In this document: piece by piece, positions 56,845-64,000 of the stretch
Layout of the letters: each line of letters begins with the position of its first letter
Position numbering within the stretch: the stretch's first letter is position 1
NCBI RefSeq assembly: GCF_010365105.1
Contig: NZ_JAAFGZ010000007.1
Location: 124,001-188,000 of the forward strand
DNA length: 64,000 nucleotides
Direction of reading: 5' to 3'
Source of the DNA: Polaromonas sp.
GTDB lineage: Bacteria; Pseudomonadota; Gammaproteobacteria; Burkholderiales; Burkholderiaceae_C
Translations under genes and position numbers: made by a program
Notes under the pieces: model-generated
Seen by the model: the letters and a program-made list of their open reading frames with translations, nothing else
The model's database searches: none
Told to the model about the DNA's origin: nothing

Positions 56845-57753
56845 TCATTTCTGGCGGGCAGCCAGCAGCCGGTCGGCATAGTCCTGCCAGCAGGCAGCTT
56901 TGTCCAGGCCGGCAAACAAGCCTGCCCCGGCCTGATCGGCTACCGACTGGTGCCTGGCGGCAATGGCTGTCGCCATCAGCGGCTCGATCCCGGCCTCGCT
57001 CACCGTGTTGGCCGACTCGCGCATTTCTTCGGCGCGGCGCTGGCCGTGCTGCACCACGCGGCTGAAGAAATAGGCGCCCTGCGCGCTCCAGTCGATGCTC
57101 GGAAAGGTTTCCTGCAGTGTCGGCAGCACCTGGTCCTCGACGCCATAGGCGCGGGCCGTTGCATAGCTCTCGATCACCAGCGCCTCCAGCCCCTTGATCA
57201 TGATGCTGCGGCACATCTTGATCGCGCTGGCCACGCCAAGCCGTTCGCTCACGGCCCTGGCACCCATGCCCCAGCTGACCAGAAGCGGCGCCAGTTCGGC
57301 GGCCTTTGCTCCGCCCAGCAGCATTGGCACCCGGATGCCGTAGGGCGGAACCGAGGTCATGACGCCAGCTTCAACGTAATGCGCACCTGCAGCCTCCAGC
57401 ACGGCGGCACATTGCTGCTTGGTGCCGGGCGAAGCGGAATTGAGGTCGAGAAAGACCGTGCCCACGCGCATGAAAGGTACCGCTTCCTGCGCCACAGCCA
57501 GCGTGTTCGATGCCGTCACGGCCGAAATCACCAGTTCGCTGGCCTCGCACAGTGCCTGCATCGATGGTTGGGTGGCCACGCCAGCCGCTGCGGCGTGGGA
57601 AAGCTCTGCCGCCTGCGTTGCTGCATTGCCCAGTTTCAGGTCCCAGACGGACAATGCTGCCACACCGGCTTTGTCCTTCAGGCCGCTGCTGAAGATCTTG
57701 CCGACTTCGCCATAGCCGATCAGGCCAATACGTTCGATATGTTCGATGTGCAT
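56845..57753 (-). CDS. NAD(P)-dependent dehydrogenase of the 3-hydroxyisobutyrate/6-phosphogluconate type with DUF1932
   Basis: The protein has 302 residues from the ATG at 57753, which has AGGACA before it. The Rossmann start is RIGLIGYGEVGKIFSSGL. The catalytic-region motif is FLDLNSASPGTKQQC with GAHYVEAGVMTSVPPYG. The C-terminal helical DUF1932 domain has SAIKMCRSIMIKGLEALVIE, containing the Lys of the family. Members near aromatic genes act on hydroxy acids, but the substrate here is unknown. It is divergent from the histidine kinase. Confidence 0.87.
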   Translation of the reverse strand: MHIEHIERIGLIGYGEVGKIFSSGLKDKAGVAALSVWDLKLGNAATQAAELSHAAAAGVATQPSMQALCEASELVISAVTASNTLAVAQEAVPFMRVGTVFLDLNSASPGTKQQCAAVLEAAGAHYVEAGVMTSVPPYGIRVPMLLGGAKAAELAPLLVSWGMGARAVSERLGVASAIKMCRSIMIKGLEALVIESYATARAYGVEDQVLPTLQETFPSIDWSAQGAYFFSRVVQHGQRRAEEMRESANTVSEAGIEPLMATAIAARHQSVADQAGAGLFAGLDKAACWQDYADRLLAARQK

Positions 57754-57910
57754 GCACTTGTCCTGTGAAAAAGAGTTGGAAGGGCGCAGCCACGCGCCGG
57801 AACGGCTTGCATTGAAAAAAATAGTGCCACATTCCGGCACGCTTTATTCTGCAGTGATCGAACGCAACAACCTGTATTTTCAGAGGGTCGGGCCAGATAA
57901 AATTGCCGTC

Positions 57911-60271
57911 ATGAAGGCTAAAAAACAGCTGCCCTTCCTTACGGGCAACACCGAAATGGCTCAGCGAATGCGCACCCACGACTGGTCCACCTTTTCGCTC
58001 GGCACGCCCCAGCAGTGGCCCCAGTCGCTTCGCTCCGTGGTGCATCTGATGCTGGGTTCGGCCTTTCCCATGTTTGTGGCCTGGGGTCCGACATTGGCAT
58101 TGCTGTACAACGACAGCTATGCGGAAATAATGAGCGACAAGCATCCGGCGGCACTGGGAAAACCCTTTTATGAAGTCTGGCATGAAGTGCATGACGATCT
58201 GGTGCCGCTGGTGCAACGCGCACTCGGGGGCGAATCTTTCTACATGGAAAACCTGCCGCTCCGGCTGAGACGCCATGGCTTTGACGATGACGCCTGGTTC
58301 ACCTTTTCCTACTCGCCGGTGCTGGACGACGAAGACACGACCGCAGGCATTTATTGCGCCTGTGTTGAAACCACCGCCATGGTGCGGGCAGAACAGCAGC
58401 AGCGCGTTCAACAGCAAAGGCTTCAGGCGCTGTTTCGGCAGACCCCCGGATTCACTGCCGTGCTCCGCGGCCCTGACCATGTGTTTGAAATTGCCAACCA
58501 GTCCTACCTTCAACTGACTGGCTTTCGTGATGTGCTGGGCAAGTCAGTGGCTGAAGCCTTGCCGGAAGTGATTGGTCAGGGCTTCATTGAATTGTTGAAC
58601 CGTGTCTACCAAAACGGCGAGGCGTATGTCGGTCATTCAATGCGAGTCATGCTTGGGCGGGAACGCGGAGCGCCCCTGAGCGAGACCTACCTTAATTTTG
58701 TCTACCAGCCCCTGGTCGATTCGTCCGGGCAGGTTGACGGCATTTTTGTCCAGGGCTATGACGTTACGCAGGAGCACCAGGCCCAGGAAGCGCTGCTGGC
58801 TTTTTCCAACAGCATTCCGGCGATTTCCTGGGTAGCGGACGCGGGCGGCGCCATTGAACGGCTCAATTCGCAATGGACACGCTACACAGGTCAGGATGCA
58901 CAGGACGCGATGGGTGCCGGCTGGCGGGCGGCCGTTCATCCCGACGACAGCGCTGGAGCATGGCGGGCGGATAAGGAGAACGGCGAATGGGAAGGGGAAT
59001 ACCGCCTGCGGCGGCACGATGGCATTTATCACTGGTTCATCACCCGCGCAGTCGTCCAGCGTGGTGCCGATGGCGGTGTGCTTCGCTGGTTTGGCACCAC
59101 GACCAACATCGAGGACGCCCGAAAGACCGCCGATGCATTGCGCAATGCAGACCGCCAGAAAGACGAATTTCTGGCCACCCTGGCGCATGAACTGCGCAAC
59201 CCGCTCACGCCCATTCGCACTGCCGCCCGCCTGCTGGTGACTGCCGGAGCGGACGAAGCCGTACGGACACGCGCCACCCGCGTCATCCAGCGCCAGGCAG
59301 GCCACATGGCGCTTTTACTTGATGACCTGATCGACATTGCACGCATTACGCAGCGCCGGCTGGAACTGAAAAAGACCAGGGTGGACATTGCCTCTCTGGT
59401 TGAAAGCGCAGTGGAAGCGGCACAACCCGGCATCGACGCGAAGAACCATACCCTCAATATCGCGCTGCCAGACAACGCGTTGTGGATTGAAGCCGACCCG
59501 GTGCGAATGGCGCAGGTTCTGTCCAACCTGCTGAACAATGCCTCCAAGTACACCGACGCAGGGGGCATCATCAGCCTGGACATCCGGCTTGCAGACGCGC
59601 GGCTGGTGTTTGGCGTGACCGACAACGGCATCGGGATGAGCCCCGCCACGCTGCAAAAGGTGTTTCAGATGTTTGCTCAGGAGCAGACCGCCCTTGACCG
59701 GTCGGAAGGCGGATTGGGAATCGGACTGGCACTTTCCAAGGGACTGGTCGAACTGCATGGCGGCGAAATTTCAGCCCGCAGCGACGGACCCGGTCTGGGC
59801 AGCCGGTTTGAAGTCTGTATTCCCTGTGGTCCGACCACTTTCTCGGAGGATGCAAGGGATAAGAATACTGAAACGCCCGTCACCCCGGCCAAGCCCCTCA
59901 CGGTCCTGATCGCCGATGACAACCGGGATTCCGCAGAAACACTGGCAGAACTTCTCCGGCTGGATGGCTACACGGTGGTCACGGCGCCGGATGGACTTCA
60001 GGCTGTTGCGCTGGCCATTGAGCTTAAACCCGATGTCATGGTGCTTGACATCGGAATGCCGGGCCTCAATGGCTATGAAGTTGCGCAGCGCATACGCTTG
60101 CAACCCGAGGGAAACTTTCCCCTGCTGGTGGCGGCCACAGGCTGGGGTCAGGAAGACGACCGCCTGAAAGCGCTTCAAGCCGGTTTCGACCTGCACCTGA
60201 CCAAGCCTTTCGATCCCCAGGAATTGATTGATGTGATTGCAAAGCGGGCGATGGCGCTGGCCAGTTCCTGA
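57911..60271 (+). CDS. Hybrid sensor histidine kinase with PAS domains and receiver
   Basis: Predicted cytoplasmic sensor (no membrane segment) with 786 residues. Two or three PAS-type domains come first: LGTPQQWPQSLRSVVHLMLG with ALLYNDSYAEIMSDKHPAALG; TPGFTAVLRGPDHVFEIANQ; and WVADAGGAIERLNSQWTRYTG. The H box has His426 (FLATLAHELRNPLTP). The ATPase has LSNLLNNASKYT, DNGIGMSP and GGLGIGLALSK. The receiver has VLIADDNRD, Asp713 in VMVLDIGMPG and LTKPF. The start ATGAAGGCT at 57911 was preferred since the upstream open frame is antisense to the dehydrogenase leader. No partner regulator is adjacent; signal unknown. Confidence 0.9.
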   Translation: MKAKKQLPFLTGNTEMAQRMRTHDWSTFSLGTPQQWPQSLRSVVHLMLGSAFPMFVAWGPTLALLYNDSYAEIMSDKHPAALGKPFYEVWHEVHDDLVPLVQRALGGESFYMENLPLRLRRHGFDDDAWFTFSYSPVLDDEDTTAGIYCACVETTAMVRAEQQQRVQQQRLQALFRQTPGFTAVLRGPDHVFEIANQSYLQLTGFRDVLGKSVAEALPEVIGQGFIELLNRVYQNGEAYVGHSMRVMLGRERGAPLSETYLNFVYQPLVDSSGQVDGIFVQGYDVTQEHQAQEALLAFSNSIPAISWVADAGGAIERLNSQWTRYTGQDAQDAMGAGWRAAVHPDDSAGAWRADKENGEWEGEYRLRRHDGIYHWFITRAVVQRGADGGVLRWFGTTTNIEDARKTADALRNADRQKDEFLATLAHELRNPLTPIRTAARLLVTAGADEAVRTRATRVIQRQAGHMALLLDDLIDIARITQRRLELKKTRVDIASLVESAVEAAQPGIDAKNHTLNIALPDNALWIEADPVRMAQVLSNLLNNASKYTDAGGIISLDIRLADARLVFGVTDNGIGMSPATLQKVFQMFAQEQTALDRSEGGLGIGLALSKGLVELHGGEISARSDGPGLGSRFEVCIPCGPTTFSEDARDKNTETPVTPAKPLTVLIADDNRDSAETLAELLRLDGYTVVTAPDGLQAVALAIELKPDVMVLDIGMPGLNGYEVAQRIRLQPEGNFPLLVAATGWGQEDDRLKALQAGFDLHLTKPFDPQELIDVIAKRAMALASS

Positions 60272-60305
60272 CGCAAGCCGAATGATGGCCATGAACTTCA
60301 ATTGA

Positions 60306-60342
60306 AAAACGCCCTGCGCAAATTTCTTGCGCAGGGCGTTTT
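60306..60342. terminator. Bidirectional terminator between the kinase and Liv-type genes
   Basis: AAAACGCCCTGCGCAA (60306-60321) pairs perfectly with TTGCGCAGGGCGTTTT (60327-60342) around a 5-base loop, with T-runs at both ends. The two genes converge here, so it serves both. Confidence 0.9.
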
Positions 60343-60405
60343 GGATTGAACTGTTGCCGCTTACGGGTCAGCGGGTCAACTGGCCTGCATCGGCCAGGAC
60401 AGGTG

Positions 60406-61536
60406 TCAGTTCAGGGCCGATTTCTTGCCGTCCTTGTAGACATACAAGGTGATGGCGGGGTTCTTCAACTCGCCGTTCGGCTCGAAGGCGATGGTGGTCG
60501 TGACACCCTTGAAGTTCGACTTGATCAGCTCTGGCGTGAACACCTTCGGATCGGTCGAGTTGGCACGCTTCATGGCATCTACCAGAAGGTAGGTTGCGTC
60601 ATAGGTGTACGGGCTGTAAACCTGGAACTGGTTGGGGTACTTGGCGTCATAACGCTTTTTCCAGGCTTCGCCGCCTGGCATTTTGGCGAGGGATGCACCG
60701 CCTTCAGCGCAGACCACGTTGCCGATGGTTTTCGCACCGGCAGCCAGTTTGGCCAGCTCTGCCGTACAAATGCCGTCACCGCCAAAGAACTTGACATTGC
60801 TCATGCCCAGTTGCTCCATCTGGCGCAGCATCGGGCCGCCCTGGGGGTCCATGCCACCGAAGAAAATCGCGTCAGGGGCTTTGGATTTGACAGCGGTCAG
60901 GATGGCCATGAAGTCGGTGGCCTTGTCAGTAGTGAACTGCTCGTCAACCACGGTCATGCCCTTGGCCATTGCTGTCTTCTTGAACACTTCGGCAACGCCC
61001 TGGCCGTAGGCCGTGCGGTCGTCGATGATGGCGACTTTTTTCAGCTTCAGTGCGTCGGCTGCGTAAAAAGCCAGTCCCGCGCCAAGGGCGTTGTCGTTCG
61101 CAATGATGCGGAAGGTGGTCTTGTAGCCTGGCTTGGTCAGGTTGGGGTTGGTTGCCGCACCCGTCACCATCGGAACGCCGCAGTCGTTGTAGACCTTGGA
61201 AGCAGGAATCGTCGTGCCGGAATTCAGGTGACCGACCACGCCCGAAACTTTGGAGTCGCACAGTTTTTGTGCGGCTGCCGTGCCCTGTTTTGGATCAGCG
61301 GCATCGTCTTCAGCCAGCAGTTCGAACTTGATTTTTTTACCGCCAATGACAATGTTCTGGGTGTTCAACTCTTCAACAGCCATGCGTGCGCCGTTTTCGT
61401 TGTCTTTTCCATAATGCGCCTGTGAACCGGACATGGGTGCCACATGGCCAATTTTCACGACAGCATCCTGAGCCGAAGCCATGCCACCCACCATCGCAAG
61501 GGCTGCCAACGCTGTCAATTTCAATTTCATCTGCAT
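60406..61536 (-). CDS. Branched-chain amino acid-type ABC transporter substrate-binding protein (LivK-like)
   Basis: Periplasmic receptor of the HAAT family. The protein has 376 residues. The signal peptide is MQMKLKLTALAALAMVGGMA (cleavage after ASA). The mature fold begins VVKIGHVAPMSGSQAHYGKD, with GVVGHLNSGTTIPASKVYNDCGVPMVT, AIIDDRTAYGQGVAEVF and FFGGMDPQGGPMLRQ. The permease and ATPase genes are not adjacent, as for many such orphan receptors. The ATG at 61536 has GGAG 7 bp upstream; the next ATG 6 bp on is also possible. Confidence 0.93.
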   Translation of the reverse strand: MQMKLKLTALAALAMVGGMASAQDAVVKIGHVAPMSGSQAHYGKDNENGARMAVEELNTQNIVIGGKKIKFELLAEDDAADPKQGTAAAQKLCDSKVSGVVGHLNSGTTIPASKVYNDCGVPMVTGAATNPNLTKPGYKTTFRIIANDNALGAGLAFYAADALKLKKVAIIDDRTAYGQGVAEVFKKTAMAKGMTVVDEQFTTDKATDFMAILTAVKSKAPDAIFFGGMDPQGGPMLRQMEQLGMSNVKFFGGDGICTAELAKLAAGAKTIGNVVCAEGGASLAKMPGGEAWKKRYDAKYPNQFQVYSPYTYDATYLLVDAMKRANSTDPKVFTPELIKSNFKGVTTTIAFEPNGELKNPAITLYVYKDGKKSALN

Positions 61537-61713
61537 AAAAAAACTCCGGTTAGAAAATTACCTGTGAAGGTTGAGAACATTTTTTTAACTCAACGGGGCA
61601 GAACATAACGCAATTTTTAGGCCTGCACCATAGCAACGTCCCTAGGTTGTGTTTGATCAGAGGGTTTGCCCTGATATGGCGCAATTTTTTGTAAGAAATT
61701 TTGCCGGCAGGGT

Positions 61714-62061
61714 TCACGACAGGGTGGGTTTCTGGCTGTCGGGCTGCACCGGTGATGCAAGCATTTCACGCTCAAACGCCTGGCTGACCGACTCACGCAC
61801 CACCCGCTCAATTTCATCCAGCAACTGTGGCAGCAGGGCCTGGACATGCGCGCGGATCAGTTGCTCGGTGGCCTCATGCAGGCGCCTTTCCAGCACCCCG
61901 TCGATACGCTGCAGCACCCGCTGAACCATCAACGCCTGCAGGTCTGTTGTGGCGGCCATTTCGGCCACCGCGACTTCATCTGCTATTTCTTGGGAAGACG
62001 CCGGATGAACGATGTCGGTCAGCGTGGGCACGTGCACCGGCGGCCCTGACAAACGGTTCAT
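61714..62061 (-). CDS. Small hypothetical helical protein next to holC
   Basis: 115 residues from the ATG at 62061, which overlaps the holC stop by 4 bp. The N-terminal third is Pro/Val-rich (NRLSGPPVHVPTLTDIVHPA). The rest is a long amphipathic helix with coiled-coil character (VLQRIDGVLERRLHEATEQL and LLPQLLDEIERVVRESVSQA). It may belong to the DUF2486-like proteins often found beside holC in Burkholderiales, but I cannot confirm this. The overlap indicates translation coupled to HolC. The function is unknown. Confidence 0.75.
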   Translation of the reverse strand: MNRLSGPPVHVPTLTDIVHPASSQEIADEVAVAEMAATTDLQALMVQRVLQRIDGVLERRLHEATEQLIRAHVQALLPQLLDEIERVVRESVSQAFEREMLASPVQPDSQKPTLS

Positions 62062-62498
62062 GGTGCGCCTGCGGCCCGCTGGGCCAGGTCGTGCCTTTTC
62101 AGCGTATAGCCGCGAGCCGCGTAATGCTTCCACCGGCTGCGCCCGGCCTGCGCATCTTCCGGTAACAGCGAAACCACTTCGATCAAGCGTTCAAACCCCT
62201 CAAACCCTGCAGGAAGCGCATGCCCCAGGTTCACCAGGATGCCCTGCTGCGCATAACCGGCAGGCGAAGCCGCCAGCACGACTGGCGTGAGCGCCAGCGT
62301 GGCGGGCGATGCAGCCGCCGTGCAATGCGGCACGAAATCAGCCGCAGAAAAAGTCCACAGCAACTCGTCGAGTCGGGCCAGCATGGCCGGCTCGGCCGTG
62401 ACCGCCACTTTCGCGCCGCTCAGGTAGATTTTTCGCAGCAGCCGGCAGCCGTAAGCCAGCTTGTCGGCCGCATTGAAATGAAAGGCGATGTCGGTCAT
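62058..62498 (-). CDS. holC: DNA polymerase III chi subunit
   Basis: Accessory subunit of the clamp loader that binds SSB through its partner psi. The protein has 146 residues. Family features are MTDIAFHFNAADKLAYGCRLLRK, then VAVTAEPAMLARLDELLWTFSAADFVPH and the end SRWKHYAARGYTLKRHDL. It overlaps the pepA stop by 4 bp and the next gene start by 4 bp, so pepA-holC and the small helical gene are one unit, the usual arrangement in this class. Confidence 0.95.
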   Translation of the reverse strand: MTDIAFHFNAADKLAYGCRLLRKIYLSGAKVAVTAEPAMLARLDELLWTFSAADFVPHCTAAASPATLALTPVVLAASPAGYAQQGILVNLGHALPAGFEGFERLIEVVSLLPEDAQAGRSRWKHYAARGYTLKRHDLAQRAAGAP

Positions 62499-64000
62499 GC
62501 CCGGGTTTTAGCGGCGGGTGCGCGTCCTTTGGATGCTTTTGCCTTGGGCGCCGCTGGCGCCATGGATGCGGACGTCACCTGTGCCAGCAGAAAGTCCAGC
62601 AATAGCGGCACAGGACGGCCGGTGGCGCCCTTGGCCTGGCCGCTTTTCCAACCGGTGCCGGCAATGTCCAGATGTGCCCAGGCAAAGTCGGCCGCAAAGC
62701 GCTGCAGGAACTTGGCGGCCGTCACCGCGCCACCGGCACGGCCGGCCACATTGGCAACGTCGGCAAAATGGGTTTTCAGGCCATCCGCATAGTCGTCGTC
62801 CAGCGGCATGCGCCAGCACAGGTCGAGCGAGGTGTCGCCGGCCCGGGCCAGCGATTCGGCCAATGCCTCGTTGCTTGAAAAAAGCCCGCTCCGCACGTTA
62901 CCGAGCGCCACCACGCATGCGCCTGTCAGCGTGGCGATATCCACCACGGCTCTGGGGTTGAAGCGCGCCGCATAGGTCAAGGCATCGCACAACACCAGGC
63001 GCCCTTCGGCATCGGTGTTGAGAATTTCAATGGTTTGTCCGCTCATGCTGGTCACCACGTCACCGGGCTTGACGGCTTTGTCACCCGGCATGTTTTCGCA
63101 CGCTGGAATCAGCCCCACCACGTTGAGCGCCGGCTGCAATTCTGCCAGCGCCCGGAACGTGCCCAGCACGCTGGCAGCGCCGCACATGTCGAATTTCATT
63201 TCGTCCATTTCGGTGGCTGGCTTGATCGAGATGCCGCCGGTGTCAAAGGTGATGCCCTTGCCAATCAACACCACGGGCGCTTCGTCCTTGGCACCGCCGT
63301 CGTAGCGCAGCACGATGAAGCGCAGTGGTTCGGCCGTGCCCTGCGCCACCGCCAGGAATGCGCCCATGCCGAGCTTTTCAACCTCCTTGTGGCCCAACAC
63401 TTCGGTCTTGATGCCGCGCAGCTTTCCAAGCTCTTTGGCCGCGCCCGCCAGCAAGGTCGGCGTGGCATGGTTGGCGGGCCGGTTGGCCCATTCCTTGGCC
63501 AGTTCGATGCCCTTGACGAGTGCGATGGCCTTGTCAAAACCTGATTGCACGGCTGCAACGTTTTCAACGGCAATGGTCACCTGCTGCAGTTTTGCCGCTA
63601 CGGGCTTGGACTTGGTGGTGCTGTAGGCATAGCTGGCCTCGGCACAGGCGACGACAGCGGCGCGCACGGTCTCGGGCTGGACGTTGTCCAGCAAGCCAAG
63701 GAAAAGAACGGCGCGCTGTGCATTGCTGGTCTTCAGCACGCCCATGGCGGCATTGACAGCCGTACGGACGTTTTTTTCGCTGGCATCGCCTGCGCCGACC
63801 AGCACCACCCGCGTGGCCTCGATGCCCGGTGAGCGGTAGGCGTTCAGCAGCTTGCCCGGCTTGAGTTCCAGATCACCGGACTTGATGGCCAATGCGGCAA
63901 GGACGGACAAAGCGTCGCCTCCTGCCGCAAGGCCTTCAGGGACCAGCACCATCAGCGCATCGGCTTTTTCACTGCAGACAAGGGCACGGTTCAGGGTTTT
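62495..64000 (-). CDS. pepA: Leucyl aminopeptidase PepA, 5' end outside window
   Basis: Zn/Mn-dependent M17 aminopeptidase that removes N-terminal residues from peptides; cytoplasmic hexamer. The frame is open to the right edge (LNRALVCSEKADALMVLVPEG...), so the first residues are missing and about 501 codons are present. The active site is GKGITFDTGGISIKPATEMDEMKFD, with the metal-binding Lys and Asp residues, and NTDAEGRLVLCDAL, the family signature. The C-terminal extension is Lys/Ala-rich (APKAKASKGRAPAAKTRA). It overlaps holC by 4 bp. Confidence 0.96.
   Translation of the reverse strand, partial: KTLNRALVCSEKADALMVLVPEGLAAGGDALSVLAALAIKSGDLELKPGKLLNAYRSPGIEATRVVLVGAGDASEKNVRTAVNAAMGVLKTSNAQRAVLFLGLLDNVQPETVRAAVVACAEASYAYSTTKSKPVAAKLQQVTIAVENVAAVQSGFDKAIALVKGIELAKEWANRPANHATPTLLAGAAKELGKLRGIKTEVLGHKEVEKLGMGAFLAVAQGTAEPLRFIVLRYDGGAKDEAPVVLIGKGITFDTGGISIKPATEMDEMKFDMCGAASVLGTFRALAELQPALNVVGLIPACENMPGDKAVKPGDVVTSMSGQTIEILNTDAEGRLVLCDALTYAARFNPRAVVDIATLTGACVVALGNVRSGLFSSNEALAESLARAGDTSLDLCWRMPLDDDYADGLKTHFADVANVAGRAGGAVTAAKFLQRFAADFAWAHLDIAGTGWKSGQAKGATGRPVPLLLDFLLAQVTSASMAPAAPKAKASKGRAPAAKTRA

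Noticed and set aside
56786-57214. A 142-codon minus-strand frame overlapping the DUF1932 dehydrogenase
   Set aside because: It is the same strand out of register with a well supported gene and has no family features.
57866-57883. NNLYFQ, which looks like a TEV protease site and might suggest vector sequence
   Set aside because: It lacks the first Glu and the final Gly/Ser, lies upstream of the chosen kinase start, and the surrounding sequence is ordinary for the genome.

Overview
The window is chromosomal DNA of a betaproteobacterium. It looks like the Comamonadaceae, probably Polaromonas or a close relative. This rests on the gene order rimP-nusA-infB-rbfA-truB-typA, the holC-pepA pair, a protocatechuate 4,5-cleavage cluster in the order pmdUKEFDABC, a GC-rich base composition, and a dispersed repeat carrying the core ATAGCTGCTTGCGC. 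The genus is an inference and no search was run.

Layout. 1-8131: translation and transcription housekeeping operon, read leftwards (typA, truB, rbfA, infB, nusA, rimP). 8335-13974: peptide-type ABC importer yejABEF. 14088-20564: core genes on both strands (fabI, an exported minimal DNA ligase, a large PLP amino-acid decarboxylase, NfeD and SPFH membrane proteins, a DUF2237 protein, tRNA-Ser). 20731-44045: a roughly 23 kb accessory block for organosulfonate catabolism. 44338-46701: an LprI-domain protein and an aldo/keto reductase. 46831-55532: protocatechuate meta-cleavage genes pmdC to pmdU with a divergent LysR regulator. 55534-60271: a Bug-type binding protein, a DUF1932 dehydrogenase and a hybrid histidine kinase. 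60406-64000: a Liv-type binding protein, a small hypothetical protein, holC and pepA, which is cut by the right edge.

The sulfonate block is the most interesting part. Xsc (sulfoacetaldehyde acetyltransferase) and a Pta-type phosphotransacetylase turn sulfoacetaldehyde into sulfite and acetyl-CoA. YeiH- and TauE-type membrane proteins are candidates for exporting the sulfite or sulfate. A TRAP importer, a SnoaL-fold small protein (TauX-like) and a FAD oxidoreductase (TauY-like) could import taurine and oxidise it to sulfoacetaldehyde. Two MocR-type (TauR-like) regulators and one IclR regulator lie among these genes. Added to this core are a tightly packed operon of an HpsN-like dehydrogenase, a DegT-type aminotransferase and a group II PLP decarboxylase; a CobS/CobT-like AAA+/VWA pair with no CobN; and a cupin followed by two overlapping Lin0512-family proteins. 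I infer that C3 sulfonates may be routed through cysteate and taurine to Xsc, with the AAA+/VWA pair and the Lin0512 pair as uncharacterised parts of the system. Decayed fragments of a GMC oxidoreductase and a TRAP permease in the middle show that the block has been rearranged.

A second theme is a short repeat of about 60-70 bp that recurs between genes and also lies inside coding DNA: in pmdB, where it accounts for about 22 extra residues, in truB and yejF, and at the start codon and signal peptide of the Bug protein. An unrelated GC-rich repeat forms an N-terminal extension of yejE.
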